Positions 52,078 through 64,000 of a DNA stretch of 64,000 bases are shown here, in pieces (position 1 is the stretch's first letter; each line of letters begins with the position of its first letter). The notes below the pieces were generated by a model. It saw only the letters and a program-made list of their open reading frames with translations. It was not told the DNA's origin and did no database searches. The position numbers were made by a program, and so were the translations under genes. This stretch comes from Brugia malayi (Eukaryota > Nematoda > Chromadorea > Rhabditida > Onchocercidae): the NCBI RefSeq assembly GCF_000002995.4, contig NW_025062478.1, forward strand, positions 5,866,001 through 5,930,000, written 5' to 3'.

Positions 52078-55000
52078 TTACTGGCTAGTGATAGCTGTCG
52101 ATGTGGAGGAGGACAGAGTAAATAAGGGTGTTGTAACGGAAGGTTGTTGTTGTGATAGTAAAGACGTTACGGAAGGTGTCGGTGGAAGAGGTTGAAGAGG
52201 TTGTGATTGTTGTTGTCGCTGCTGAGAATTATGTAAAACAGTAGCCGGAGATGAGATTATCGTCTGTGGCGTGGATAAAATAGTAGGAGAAAGGACTAGC
52301 ACTCGAAGTCGGTCTACTTCTGCTCGTAAATGTTCTACTTCCAGCCGTAAACGGATATTTTCTTGCTCAAGCATCGCTGCCCGAAGTGTCATTTCATCTT
52401 CCTAGATGAGTCTTATTCATTAATCTTAATCGAGTTGCTTATGGAACGGAAGTGTCACGGAAATGATGGAAATGGGAAAGATTTAAAAAATTGAAACATC
52501 ATACAAAAATTGGTATCTGTCTGCCAGATGGCACATATTTAGTATTTCCATTAACTGACATTAGTAACAGCTATACCTGTTATTGGTATCTTCCCTTACA
52601 GCTCTTTTTATTGCCCTTATCTGAAAACCATTCCAACCTTCTGACCTGACTTAAGTTTTCAGTCGACAAGTTGCAGAATTTCACAAAAAAAAATACATTT
52701 CATCTAGAAATTGTCAAAGTTTTGCAGAACTCAAAACTTTCTTTAAATCAAACCTTTTGTCGCCTAGAATCTCGACTTCTTTTAGCGGCATCATTATTTT
52801 TCCTACGTCGTTCCCAATATGCTTCATCTTTGACCAATTCTTTTTTCTTTCGAACTGTTTCATTACGAACAATTACTTTGCGTTGTGTAGATATCACATC
52901 AATATCAGAAGTTGATGACGTGACCTGTAATGCAAATTTTATCCGTCACTTTAATCTATATAGAATCTGTTTTGAAATGAAAGATTAGGTGAGTGAAGAC
53001 AACGTCTGTATATTCTTCAAAACAGTCTATCTGATTCACTGTTCATCAGAAATCATCCACTAATACGCACTGTCTGTGAAATGCTTGGCAATTTTCTCGA
53101 ATTCTTGTTTTATGGAAAACGCTCGTCGACAAACCATAAAATAAATTCGAAACTTTCAAAAGTTTTGTTCCTAAAATTTTCACCATTGAAAATACGATGA
53201 ATAAGGTTCAACAAAGGAAAGAAAAGGTGAGAGAAAAAAGAGAGAAAGAGAAAGGGAAAAAGTAAAAAAAAATTAATTTTTAAATGTGAACATTTCATTA
53301 ATTGAAAAGAACAAGCCACATCCAAATATTTTTTCAACTGATTTGAATCATAATAAACATAATCAGGATTGTATTATTTAGATGGAAATTGAATGACGAA
53401 GTCATTAATCGTTGCAGAAAATTAAGACTAATTTTGAAGTGAAAATAGATGAGGATGAATGAGGGAGAGAATGTTTGAATGAAATAATTTTGGGATGAAT
53501 GATAGATGACAAGGATTGACCTACTGACACAAATATGCACAATTTGGTTTCGGAACTCATACAATGAGGCTTTGGAACTCCGACTTAAATTTTGGAGTTT
53601 ACGAAACAATGTAAAATAAATTCAACTCAATCTTTTTTTATTCTTGATTGATCTTTATTCTGTTCAATCTTTTATTCTTAATGACAGATGATTTAAATTC
53701 GAAGATTTTTGACGATCAAGCTTCAAAAGTTTTGGTTCCGAGCATTTGTTAAAATACGCAAATATGTTTTTCTGCAATAAAGAACTTTATAACTGTAATT
53801 AGCCAAGCAAACAGTGATAAGCCATTGAGGCTTATAAAACATATTACCAGTGTATAGAAAAGGAATATTTTTTTGTTCCTATTTAAGGACTAATCACATA
53901 TCGATTGCTAGACTTTTTCAAGTTAAAGATGCAACCACAGAAAAATTTTGTTGAAGAAAAATTTAATGTCTTCCATGAATGGAGAAAATCTGAAAAGATT
54001 AATAACAGCAATAATCAATCTTAATGGAAGATTGAATACATCAGAGGAGGTGAAAAAGGACAATAGATGGATAGGCCTTAGAACGATTGGAAATTTTTAA
54101 AACTGATTTAATGTTGCTAAACTGAAAAAGAACAAAAGGAAAAAAAGTGGTTAGTACGAAACAAAGATATTTACAAGACAAATGGTGCAAGCATTGACAC
54201 TGTAATTTATGGTTCAAGTTGAAATTTGAAGTCAAGTTGGAGAATAAATCTAGAGAATTTTCTAATCAGATTGAACACCCATTTAGTTTCTAGCGCTGGA
54301 TTTAATTTCAATCCGCACCTGGTTGACTTTATATGGATTTTAAGATGCTGATATTTAGTAAAATGTAATTCGACCTGACCGCATAATATAAAGAATAATA
54401 CAGACCTGCATAGAGGGTGATTGTTCATTGATGGCTTTATCATTTTTCAAACGGTTAAAATCGGTTGTGGGTGGTACTGAAAGAACACTAATTGGATCGG
54501 TTGGATCGTAAATGTGAAATGGTCGTAAGGTAGGTAAGGCAGCGCCTGATGATATTTTTCCGGAAGATTGCTTGGTATCTTCTTGGAACATGTTGAGAAT
54601 ATTAGAGGGTACGAATGGATTGACTAGTGGACTCATCAAAGCTGTATGCGACAAATGTGGCATGGTACTGTATGTCGATAGGTCGTATGGCAGGAAACTC
54701 TGGAAATTGGAATTAAATTATAAGAAATTAACATTAAATAAGCTAAATCATAATTAAGCAATATTTTTGGAATGTTCATATTAAATAAAAAGACATATGT
54801 GCATATGTAAAGAACTGAAAAGAAATAATTGTTAAGTTAGGATAAGTGCTTAAGCTAAGGAATAATAAATCATATGATAAGCTAGAATGAAGATTGTTGC
54901 CTAAGCTACCATTCCGTTCAGACAAATAATCTTATCAAAAAGGCAAAAGGTTGACTTGCTTTTCACATCTACAGCTCAGAAAAATTATTTGTCATAAAAG

Positions 55001-56588
55001 CTTAAGAAAATCCTAAGACTTTAACCCTGAGAAAAATCTGTCCAACCAAATATTTAACTCTTCTTTTTACACTTATTTTATGCTGTCAGTGAATGAAGCG
55101 AAAACTTTATTTTTTCGGGGAGCTTTTCAAGAAAAGGTTCATTAGATTATCTTGGATTTATAATCTCAGTATACAATAACCTATTATTGTACTAGTTTTA
55201 TGAGTGATTGTATTGTCTTATCAGTGTTGCAAATTATTCTTTCAGAATTGCATAAGACTTTCATTGTCGATATGAAAAAAAAGTTCCAAAAGCTGATTCA
55301 AAAAAAAGTACTTAAAAAATTCAAAAAACGCCAATTCCCAGCAGAAAGAAATGAAACTTAAACGAATTGATTAGGCTAAAATCATTACACTCAGCACAAT
55401 AATGCTTTATCAGTGTCTATTCAAAAACTTTTTTTTTTCAATTTAAAAAAACAAAACTTCCGATTAAGAAATATTGGGAGATTATGTTTCCTTAGGATCA
55501 TTGGGAATGGAACATTATTGGATCTAAATCAAAGGAGAAAGTGGTACCAAATATTACGAAAACGACTGAGTTTCTCTTTTCCTTATTTCCTTTTTAATAT
55601 CATTTCATCCTATGAATTCCATTTGCTTTTATCCAACTAATTACTAAAGCGCATTGCGTCTAACGCGAAATTTTCGCTAGGAGTAACTTTGGCTATCGGT
55701 GCGAATAACAAGCATTATATTCCATTCGTTTTCATTTGTTCATAATATGTGTTAAATGGAAAATAGGAATACTGAAATTGCTACAGTTGATAACTGGAAT
55801 TGATAACTGAAAAATGTATGAAAAGGAAAGTGGGTTTGAGAATTTTGGATATTATTTAATAAAATTTACTGAATAATATTCAATTCTGATGTAAATATTT
55901 CAATGTGTCTACTTTGGAGAAAATTTCAACTGCCAGTAGTTGTTTGCTTTTATAATTTAGGTAATATTTTTTTAGCATGATAAATGAGAAAGACATTATG
56001 ATGATGGCTTGGCTTAACTTATAGAATCTGCAATGTTCTACAAAAAAGAAAAAAAAAAAGAATAATACTTTCAGCATTAAAATTTTAATTAATTAAATCA
56101 ATATAAGCCATCCATAAATTTCCTACAGATTTTATTCACATAATATTTTTAGTATTTTAGAAGATGAGTCATTCGCTCTTCATCCAGAAATAGCTGATAA
56201 CTATAACGAAATATTTTTTATATGCTAGACATTCAAATTATTTCAGACATAGTGATATAGTATCCCTGGTATAGTCTGATATAATTATCAGTCTTGAATA
56301 TGATCAGTTCGATGTATGATTAGCTGTTTATACAGAATTCCATTTGGATGATTGTAACAGATGATATTTCGTCTTATCCGTAACATATGTCGTGAAAAAA
56401 GTTGATTGAATTATGAACGTTTGATTCGTTTGAAATGGAGAATATCAACAATTTGAAAATCAGTGAAAAGACTTTTGTCATGATTGCGTAGCGGGGGAAA
56501 GTGAAGGATATCCGTAGATGATAGATACACATACACGTACACATACCTTAATGGGAAAATGTGGCAGCGGGTGCGATAAGGACGTCAT
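52078..56588 (-). CDS. PAR-type bZIP transcription factor (CES-2/HLF/TEF-like)
   Basis: Four phase-0 exons: 56588-56547, 54699-54406, 52924-52754, 52401-52078, encoding 276 residues. The DNA-binding region KDEAYWERRRKNNDAAKRSR followed by DSRRQKEDEM is the PAR-subfamily signature (human HLF/TEF/DBP: KDEKYW.RRKKNN.AAKRSRDARR). The zipper follows: LEQENIRLRLEVEHLRAEVD then RLRVL. The N-terminal part is Ser/Pro/Asn-rich (LVNPFVPSNILNMFQED, FHIYDPTDPISVLSVPP) and presumably activating. The C-terminal tail is Gln/Ser/Thr/Pro-rich (QQRQQQSQPLQPLPPTP). PAR bZIPs bind TTAYGTAA-type sites as dimers in the nucleus; the nematode members CES-2 and ATF-2 act in cell-death specification and other programmes. 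Introns 1 and 2 are long (about 1.8 and 1.5 kb), where regulatory elements may lie. No symbol is given because the exact orthologue is uncertain. Confidence 0.9.
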
Positions 56589-56760
56589 TGCTGGAATCGG
56601 TTCGACGCTTCGAAATGAAATGCAAAGTGAAAGGGAAAATATATTCGCAATTCGGTCACCTACTTCCCCAGATTTTCACTTTTATCTCTCCATCCATGCA
56701 TCACCACATGCGTACACATACAGACATACATTTACATACACATTCATATGTATGTAGACC
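56518..56760. repeat. CA/TA-rich simple repeats around the bZIP first exon
   Basis: Imperfect (CA)n/(TACA)n runs such as ACACATACACGTACACATAC at about 56526-56545 and a second block at 56708-56758 flank exon 1 of the bZIP gene, likely in its intron 1 donor region and promoter. Confidence 0.7.
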
Positions 56761-59416
56761 GACAGGTACAGGCCGATGAACTGATGATCGCTCTTTTCCG
56801 ATCACTAATAAAACCCTACCATTGTAAGTTGTTGAATGTCCACTTTCAATTTCGTTGATCGCATAGCAGCAACCTAAGGTGACAGACAGTCTCTATACAT
56901 TTGAGCCTCTTTCGAAGATTACTTAATCATTTTTAGTGAAGCAAATACAAGAATTAGCTCCAATTTCAAATAATATTTTCATTGAGGTAGCAATTTTCAA
57001 ATGGTACTACGAATTTTGCAAGAAAAAAATCCAAAATTAGTTTAGCATAATAAACATAAGACTGACTACTAGTCATCACTGCAAATGAAAAAATAAAATT
57101 CGAAAAAAATAATTGTCACATCAATTTTTACTGAGAGGGAGTTTAAAAGAAACAAATACAAAAGTTAGTTTAAGCTGCATAATTTATGCCAAGAGATGCT
57201 TTATCCTTTATCATCTGCAATTAATTTATATTCAACTGCAGTAATGTATTTGATTTAAGTAATTAAATACAACCGTACGAACAACCTTGCATATCATTTC
57301 TAGAATATTTTGAGAACTGAGCAAATATTATAGAAGAAAACATTTTATTCCTTCAATTATACCTTGATTATTACACATCACAACTTCTAACCTATTACCT
57401 ATTACATCTTTGACCTGAAAAGTTCTGCATAAAAAATTAAATTCCTAATTAAATTACAGCAACATGTTTGCTGCTAAATGTTATCTTAAACGTGTTTGTG
57501 AAGCATATTAATGCCAAGCAATTATTTGAAGATTGGACTCTTTTAAACTTTAGTCATTGTTAAAAGAATTTAAATTTGCTCAGCAACTTCCACTACTTGA
57601 GATTTCAGCAATTTAACATTTATAATTTATAGTATTTTTCTTGCATTCCTTCATATTCTTTGAATTGTATTGCATTTCGATTATATACTTGTAAATTTGT
57701 CTATTTGTAAATTTAAAGACTCGATTCATTATGTAATGTAATGTTAACAATCCAATTTGCAGTAATTCATTTAATGAATGCAACTTATTACTTATTAATG
57801 TAATTATTATATCGGACAATTAGCATTGCTATGTACTGAATTAGAATCACTTTTTGCTGGCAAACATCGTTTTCTTTTAGAAATTCAGCACTATTTGTGC
57901 TAATTTTAATTCCTATGTCTTCAATGCTTTATATTGAAGATCAAACCATTTCATCAACAATACAGAGACAGATTATCATGTTAGCAGAAAGCTTATCAAC
58001 TGAACATATTATGATGAAGATACCAACCATTGAGGAAAACTATATTAGCATCGTGCATAAAAATCATTCTGTGCTCAAAATGTTTCAAATTTCCATCTAT
58101 CGCAATGTAAAATTGAATTCACTGAGAATTTTATGTAATGAATTTCAAAGTATTTAATTTAGCAGATGTATGCATCAATTTTAATAGCATCAACATTTCT
58201 GTTTTGATTCATCGATGCTGCTATATGACACTGCTATTGTTGATGTTTGAATAACAGCGCTACTGTTTTAAAGATGTTTTGTTACCCCGAGGGGACTGAA
58301 ATGAAATCACAAATCCGCATTGAAGTAGCATCATTGAATAAGGTTGAAAGTACCGAAAGACAATAAATGTGAGTGGAAAAGACGAAACTCCACATGCAGG
58401 CACATTACTCCTTGATACATGATTACAGAAAATTACCATCCCACCTGATAATTTTAATCTGGAAATCGGGTCACTGGGTCATCATAGTCGTCTCTCCCCT
58501 TCTCTCTCTTTCACTCTCACCATTTATGTTTCGCTGTGAAACTTCCTTTCGACCTGAAAATCACATCTCTTCCTTGTTCATTCTTCTCTCTGTCTAAATA
58601 TTCCATCACTATAATTCAACTCCCGCATCTTCTTACATGCCACTAAGATCATTATTTACTAGAACTATGTCATGACAACAATCTTCCCAACTTTTGCACA
58701 ATCAGTTGTTAGTTTGGAGAGAGGTGCGTACCACTATCACCACATTTTCTCGCTGTATACGCTAGTGCGTGACATATGACATACCATATCCAACGTCCTA
58801 TTCATGCCTGATGGCCTAACAGGTACCCGTTACAACAACGTAACTATGCAATACCACACCCACATCAACAACCATTACACTCTGCTTTTTCTTCTGGAAT
58901 TAAGGATGGCATATAATATGGCATTCGGCGCAGCGGGACTAATCCTTGCATTGAAATGTGCAAGAACATGATCAATATGGTAAAGAGTGTCAAATCTTAA
59001 TGTTTCAGAATTCGTAACTCCAATATCAGCCATCTTTTGCTACATCATAAAATGTTCAAAGACAAACCATAAATCTAGGAAGACAGCGAATGAAATAACA
59101 GTGAATGTTACATGACATACTACTGCATGACAGCTATATTTAAGTCACTACATCTTACAGTACCACGAAACTTGTATTTCAGAATTCAAACTCCAGATAA
59201 CAGACAACTATATTTAATTTTCTTTTATCAGCAAGATTTTTTGCAAACTTCTTTTGTAGAAGTGTGTAGAAAAAAAAAATAACCTTTTTGATGACATTTG
59301 AAACTAATTTTTTTTTTGTGAGGTGATGCTATCAATTTACGGGACTTATTTATTTTTCTGGATAACAATAAATGAATGAATTAAAAAAATAAATGATCGA
59401 ACGAGTTGTACCAGTA
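56761..59416. other. Spacer between bZIP promoter and NOP53 3' end
   Basis: No gene with strong support. 57897-58157 on the plus strand is open for 86 codons (contains LYIEDQTISSTIQRQIIMLA) with fairly balanced composition but no splice or promoter evidence. 58440-58900 is GC-richer and pyrimidine-rich (TCTCTCTC runs). The rest is AT-rich. Confidence 0.4.
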
Positions 59417-62400
59417 TTATATCAAACGTGTACCAAGTTTCACTTCTTGATGTTTCCTGTCTTCTCTTTCTTTAATTCGTAACCTGTTTTTCAATTTCCT
59501 TCTTTGTCGCTTTTCTCCCGGTATCGGGAGCATATTCCTTTTCTGCAAACTCTTCAAGCGTTCCGTCAAAACATTGCCCTGTAACACTTAACTCTCCTAT
59601 CAGTCGAGGAGATTAAAAAAGAAAAAATTTTTTCTGCGAAAAATATATGCAATATCACTTCAACGAATTTTGCTTTTCGGATTAACTGTAAAGTTGACTG
59701 TACAAATAAGAGTCCAACTGACAACTTCATTCAAGTAAAATATTCAGCATCTTAATTCATTATGAATACAATTTATGACAAAAAAGCACATTTTATACTA
59801 CTATTATGTTCCCAGTGAAAGCAGAAAAATGATATTTACCATGAAAACATAATTTCTAGAACAAACCTGCGGCTTTAGTTCTCGCAAAGACCCTGGCAAT
59901 TCCTCAGTTAACAAAACAGATTTCTCGCACGGTTCAAACTTCCCACGACCCAAACGCTGTGTACCAGCAAATTTTTTGATCAACTGAAAGATATATCAAA
60001 AGAAACTGACATGAAAAATGATATTAGTCAGCACAACTTCGCTGAACTTTTTTTTTTGCTGTACTTTTGGAAATAACTTCGATGTTAAATAAATGAAAAA
60101 GCCATGAAACGAATTACAACTAACTTTGTGCACTTTCCGTTTCTTTGCTAATTCTTCTCGTTTTTGTATTTCTTTACTGATTTCTTTATTTAATTTTCGA
60201 GTTCTGTAATAGTTTAATAAGTTATAAACCTCAAAAATCCGACAAAATGGAAATATGCTTTCAGCGCAACGGTTTAATTTTGGTAAGCATAACTCTTTAT
60301 CAAACAAATTTTTGAAATACTCACGAGTAAATAAGATGCATCTGTTCCTTTTGGAATCCAGTTATACTTTCAATTTCTTTCCGTTTTCGTTCCATACGTC
60401 TCAAGTATCGAGCTTTCCTTGTTTTTTGTTTTTTTTGTTTAATTTTTAGCTCTTTTTCTTAAAATGAATTTTTTAATTTTCAAATAATTTTGAGCAAGAT
60501 AAGAACAGAAAATGAGAGAAAAAGATTCAGGGAATCCTAACCTCCACTGTCGTTCAATTCCATTTCATTCGCATCCTCCAAAATTTCGTCACTGTTATCG
60601 CCACTACCATCAAGAGTTGTCCTTAATTCTAGTTCTATTTCCTCCTGAAATTTTGTTGAAGAAACAATAGAAAAAAATCACAGCTGCCAGTGATAAAGGT
60701 GTAGAAGAGGAACAATATAAACCCGAGTGGCGTATTTTTCTTTAAGCAATGCAAGCTCACGTTCCAGCTTTTCACTTTCTTTAATTTTCCGTTTTTCTTC
60801 TTCGGCTGCCTCAGTAACATAATCCTAGAACACAATGTTTAGTTTGTGATCAGTTTAACATATTGAAATAGTTTGATTAATTTGCTTGCTTTATAGATTT
60901 TTATCTCGTTGCAAGCATTAGCAGTCGGAAAATTAAGATTGTAATCCTTAAGTCAGGATATCATGGATCGATATTTGAGACTCGAATCGTTTAGACAAAG
61001 CAAAGAGAAAATGATACAGTAAAGAAAGGTAATTGAGAGGTAACGAAAACAAGAAATAACGAATTACCACATTATGAAGCAAAATTTACTGGCTACCGTG
61101 AAAAACTCAGTAAGCATCATTAAAATACATATTCATCCTTTAGGATGCATTCCAAATTCTTGAAAAGGGGAATTCAAATTTATTAACCAAATATTTGGAC
61201 ACTGGAGGATTATATGAAGCACCCGCCGGAGCAATTTCTACATGCTGCAGTATGCTAGTTATGTGCTTCAAAGTTTTCGGTTCCTGTGGCAACTTTTTCT
61301 TGGTAATTAGAAAATAGTATTCCTCTGATGCAGAAACTTCTTTTTGTGAGTGTTGGTCGTCTTTACCTTAAAAAAAGAGAGAACTGAATATTAGCTATTA
61401 CATCAGCAAATGATTTAAGTTAAAATTCTAAACACTAATTTTATAGACTATAAAACTTTAATACATCAATTAAACAACTTAAAAATATTAAGTGCTTCCG
61501 ACATTCCCGAATGAAAAAACCATCAGAATTTGACCATCTGCACTAGTATATGGTGTATAAATTTCGACAAATTTCACAATCATCTTCTTATCTACATATT
61601 ACAAGTCGCATGTTTTTAAAACATCTTCTCTAATATAAGTTCTCGTTGTGGGCATTCAGCTTTTTCAGTAAATTCAAAACACGGCATCAAAGACCTCGAA
61701 TTAATGTTCCTAAAACTTTCAGATGTGAAAAAAACATACCCCAAAGATCATATAATTCTCGAGTCTGGAATGCAGTATTTTGTGGAAAACTAGCTTTGTC
61801 CGCGACTTGTTTCTTCGGTGTTTCTAGAAGCATCTTTCTCACCTGACGTTTAGGTACATTATCCTCCTTTGTCACAAGCCTAAATCGTTAAATTACTAAA
61901 AAATCTGAAAGAAATCAGTGACAAATAGCGACAAAATTATCATTACGCCGGAATAAAAATCCAGTTAACCGTCATTCACTTTTGGATACAAGCCTTACTA
62001 CTGTCTCGATATCATTTAAATAGTGCAACCAAGTGTTTTCAAAAATTAAATTTTCTCCATGAAATAGTGAGAACCAACTAACTCCTTCTTTGTTAATCTC
62101 TTCATCAAAGCTGCCATCTGTCGCCTTGTTAATTTAAAATTATTGTGATCAGGTTCTCTTTCGACGGTAAACAGACTGTCATCACTTTGGTTTTTTACAT
62201 CTAAAATCAATTTAATGCAACAAAATCAAAAGAAAACTGAACCATTCATGAAATAAGCACCAATTCAATTCTAAAATGCCTTTTTTTCCATCACCCCAAC
62301 ACTATATCCGAAACCAAAAGATATTTCTGACATACCTTTAACATCATCAGCTTGAATTTCGCAGAGAAAATCCTCCGTATCCTGGATTTGCGTACCTTTT

Positions 62401-62477
62401 TTCCAGTATCGTTTTTTGTTTCGTGAAATCCGACATTTCCGCATCTTCCCAGAATGTTTTACATCACCATTTACCAT
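59417..62477 (-). CDS. NOP53: Ribosome biogenesis protein NOP53 (GLTSCR2 family)
   Basis: Ten phase-consistent exons: 62477-62336, 62200-62083, 61879-61740, 61366-61188, 60824-60723, 60644-60542, 60457-60325, 60203-60125, 59983-59867, 59578-59417, giving 424 residues, close to the usual 450-480. Hallmarks: SRNKKRYWKK near the N-terminus, RELYDLWG, the diagnostic APAGASYNP, then AAEEEKRKIKESEKLERELA, a basic middle (RYLRRMERKRKEIESI), FAGTQRLGRGKFEP and the C-terminal NVLTERLKSLQKRNMLP. NOP53 is a nucleolar 60S assembly factor that brings the exosome and the Mtr4 helicase to pre-60S particles for 5.8S rRNA 3' processing; its N-terminal arch-interaction motif recruits Mtr4. An acidic Asp/Glu/Ser stretch (DGSGDNSDEILEDANEME) matches the acidic patch in animal homologues. 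Confidence 0.94.
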
Positions 62478-62777
62478 TGTTCTGTATTCTGACTTTCACT
62501 TTCAGCAATAAAAAAAAGACCAATAGCAGTAAATGTGTAATTAACCAAACAAAACATGGCGTTTTCAAATCCCAATAAGATCCTAATCAAAAGTGGCACT
62601 GCTAACATTTACCTCACTCCAATACGTCCAACTCTATACATTTATATCAGGCACCACATCCAATTCACGTAATCATAGTTATTCTAGTGAGAAACTACCC
62701 AATGCTGATAGCCAACCTATCTATTAAAAGTGAAAGAACAGCACGTGAACATGACGGAATCCCGGACATCTACTGCT

Positions 62778-63119
62778 TCAAGTACTTTGCCACCAAACAA
62801 CCGGATCAGAACAACTAAACCACGAATACCATGCAAGGTTTCTCGCAATGCGTCCATTTTTAACGGACCTCGGTGCGTTATATGAAGTTTTTAGAGACTG
62901 TACCATGTAAATCAAAGATCGCGGGGATGCAAGCTGGATGTCTACTTTTATGGTATGATTCATCCAGTGGGTTTTGCCGGGAAATGTTGAGATAGAACTG
63001 TGTGCACTCGAAGTACTCTCTTCATCGTATATCTTACTTTCATCATAGCAGATTCTATTACCTATCACTACTTTATAGGAGAGGTTTGGAGAGGCTTCCA
63101 TGTGTGACGTAAGATACAA
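62778..63119 (-). CDS. Possible coding exon, unknown protein
   Basis: Open for 113 codons in a GC-richer stretch just upstream of NOP53. A start at about 63101 gives MEASPNLSYKVVIGNRICYD, then ESKIYDEESTSSAHSSIS and THWMNHTIKVDIQLASP. A possible donor (TACATG|GTACAG) lies near 62906, so it may be a first exon whose partner was not found, or a chance frame. No family recognised. Confidence 0.3.
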   Translation of the reverse strand: MYLTSHMEASPNLSYKVVIGNRICYDESKIYDEESTSSAHSSISTFPGKTHWMNHTIKVDIQLASPRSLIYMVQSLKTSYNAPRSVKNGRIARNLAWYSWFSCSDPVVWWQST

Positions 63120-63719
63120 TTATTATCATTTCCGTATCGCCATTTTCCCTCCGGTAGTCCACACTGCTGATGAAAAGTTAAAACCACTGAATGTTATATA
63201 TATGGAAGATAAATGTGACTGTAAGATTAATGCAAAATTCCCGCAAAATTTTCATAATAATTTGTCAGAGACTACCATACGAACTGCTTGAGGGTTATCT
63301 TTATGGAAATTCTGGGACAAGTCGCAGGCTTTTTGAAGATATCTCTAACAAACTATATCATCTTTTTTCGAGCAGATATGAACGGAATGGAAGTAGAAGA
63401 GGTTCTGGAAGTTTTATTTCAAATACCATGATAAAATGCTCCTTTCCAAATTAGAGAAGACGATGCCGCCATATGGATGGTTGAATTATATTGTGAAAGC
63501 ATATGCCCTATTAAATTTTTGGCACACTATCCAAGTCCGTAAGATAGGAAATGACTCGTGGGATTTTAATAATTGACCCGGAATCTTCTTTCGAATGTAT
63601 CTGTCCTGTGCAATAGTTGCAGCAGCAACAGTGGTATTAGTCGTAGTAGTAGTACGCCTGTTTTGGGGTGGCTTGTATCCGACCACCTACTTTACTACCG
63701 ACGCTAGAGGGCATCTATC
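63120..63719. other. GC-richer 5' region with short open frames on both strands
   Basis: Plus-strand 63191-63454 (LLEGYLYGNSGTSRRLFEDI) and minus-strand 63686-63486 (Thr-rich, TTTTTNTTVAAATIAQDRYI) are open, but neither has clear splice or start support. Could be the 5' end of a gene lying beyond the window. Confidence 0.3.
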
Positions 63720-63723
63720 GATT

Positions 63724-63970
63724 CCGTGTGTGCGTGTGTATGTGTTTGTGTGTGTGTGTGTGTATGCATGTCTGTATATTTCATAGTCGCATTGATGTCA
63801 TTTTCTTTTCCATTCGGATTATGTATGTGCGTGTGTATGTGTATCTGTACTTCACGCTGTGTGCATTCAGTTTAATAAAATGCTGGGAGATTTACTATAA
63901 CTGTTCGAATGTATGTTTATGGATGTTGTGTGGATGTATGTGTGTGTGTGTGTATGTTTGTGGATGGGTT
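63724..63970. repeat. TG-rich microsatellite cluster
   Basis: Three imperfect (TG)n/(TATG)n blocks: 63727-63773 (GTGTGTGTGTGTGTGT core), about 63820-63852, and about 63926-63966. Simple-sequence DNA at the window's right edge. Confidence 0.9.
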
Positions 63971-64000
63971 ATGTTTGAAGCAGGTGATGCTTGGGACTTC

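Overview
This window is AT-rich eukaryotic DNA. It has many small exons separated by 50-700 bp introns, TTTCAG-type acceptors, and several acceptors just ahead of start codons that look like spliced-leader trans-splice sites. The protein content (major sperm protein domain, CPG4-type secreted protein, DCAF7 paralogue pair, TWK-type potassium channel) points to a nematode. AT content and intron sizes fit a spirurid or filarial worm, but the species is not proven here. Every main gene model was assembled by hand from open frames, splice sites and codon phase.

Layout. 0.3-5.5 kb (-): secreted cysteine-rich CPG4-like protein. 7.2-8.4 kb (-): unidentified exon-like fragments. 8.77-9.3 kb: a GC-richer island. 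9.7-13.7 kb and 14.5-18.0 kb (+): two tandem DCAF7/WDR68 WD40 genes with the same intron positions, the second carrying a decayed copy of its own exon 2. 18.5-19.3 kb (-): a four-exon MSP-domain gene. 19.9-21.5 kb and 24.6-25.8 kb (-): two tandem REEP/TB2-DP1-HVA22 genes. Between them (22.4-24.4 kb, -) lies a degenerate-repeat coding region that may be the long tail of the upstream REEP gene; it has two single-base frame breaks. 26.5-31.6 kb (-): a two-pore-domain potassium channel with two C-terminal fibronectin type III domains. 31.6-38.5 kb: mostly non-coding, with a few exon-like stretches and a possible three-exon micro-gene at 35.1-35.6 kb. 38.5-50.0 kb (+): a 27-exon multi-Tudor protein of about 1,354 residues with two CCHC zinc knuckles. 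51.7-51.9 kb: a coding relic with an in-frame stop. 52.1-56.6 kb (-): a PAR-type bZIP transcription factor. 59.4-62.5 kb (-): NOP53 ribosome-biogenesis factor. 62.8-64 kb: a possible minus-strand exon and TG-rich simple repeats.

The genes do not form one pathway. The striking features are local duplication at two scales: whole-gene tandem pairs (DCAF7, REEP) and exon fragments left in introns (DCAF7 exon 2; Tudor exons 7 and 23). The best candidates for a new arrangement are the potassium channel with cytosolic FN3 domains, whose last intron has an AT-AG boundary, and the Tudor/CCHC protein. No CRISPR array, intact transposon, rRNA or convincing tRNA was seen.
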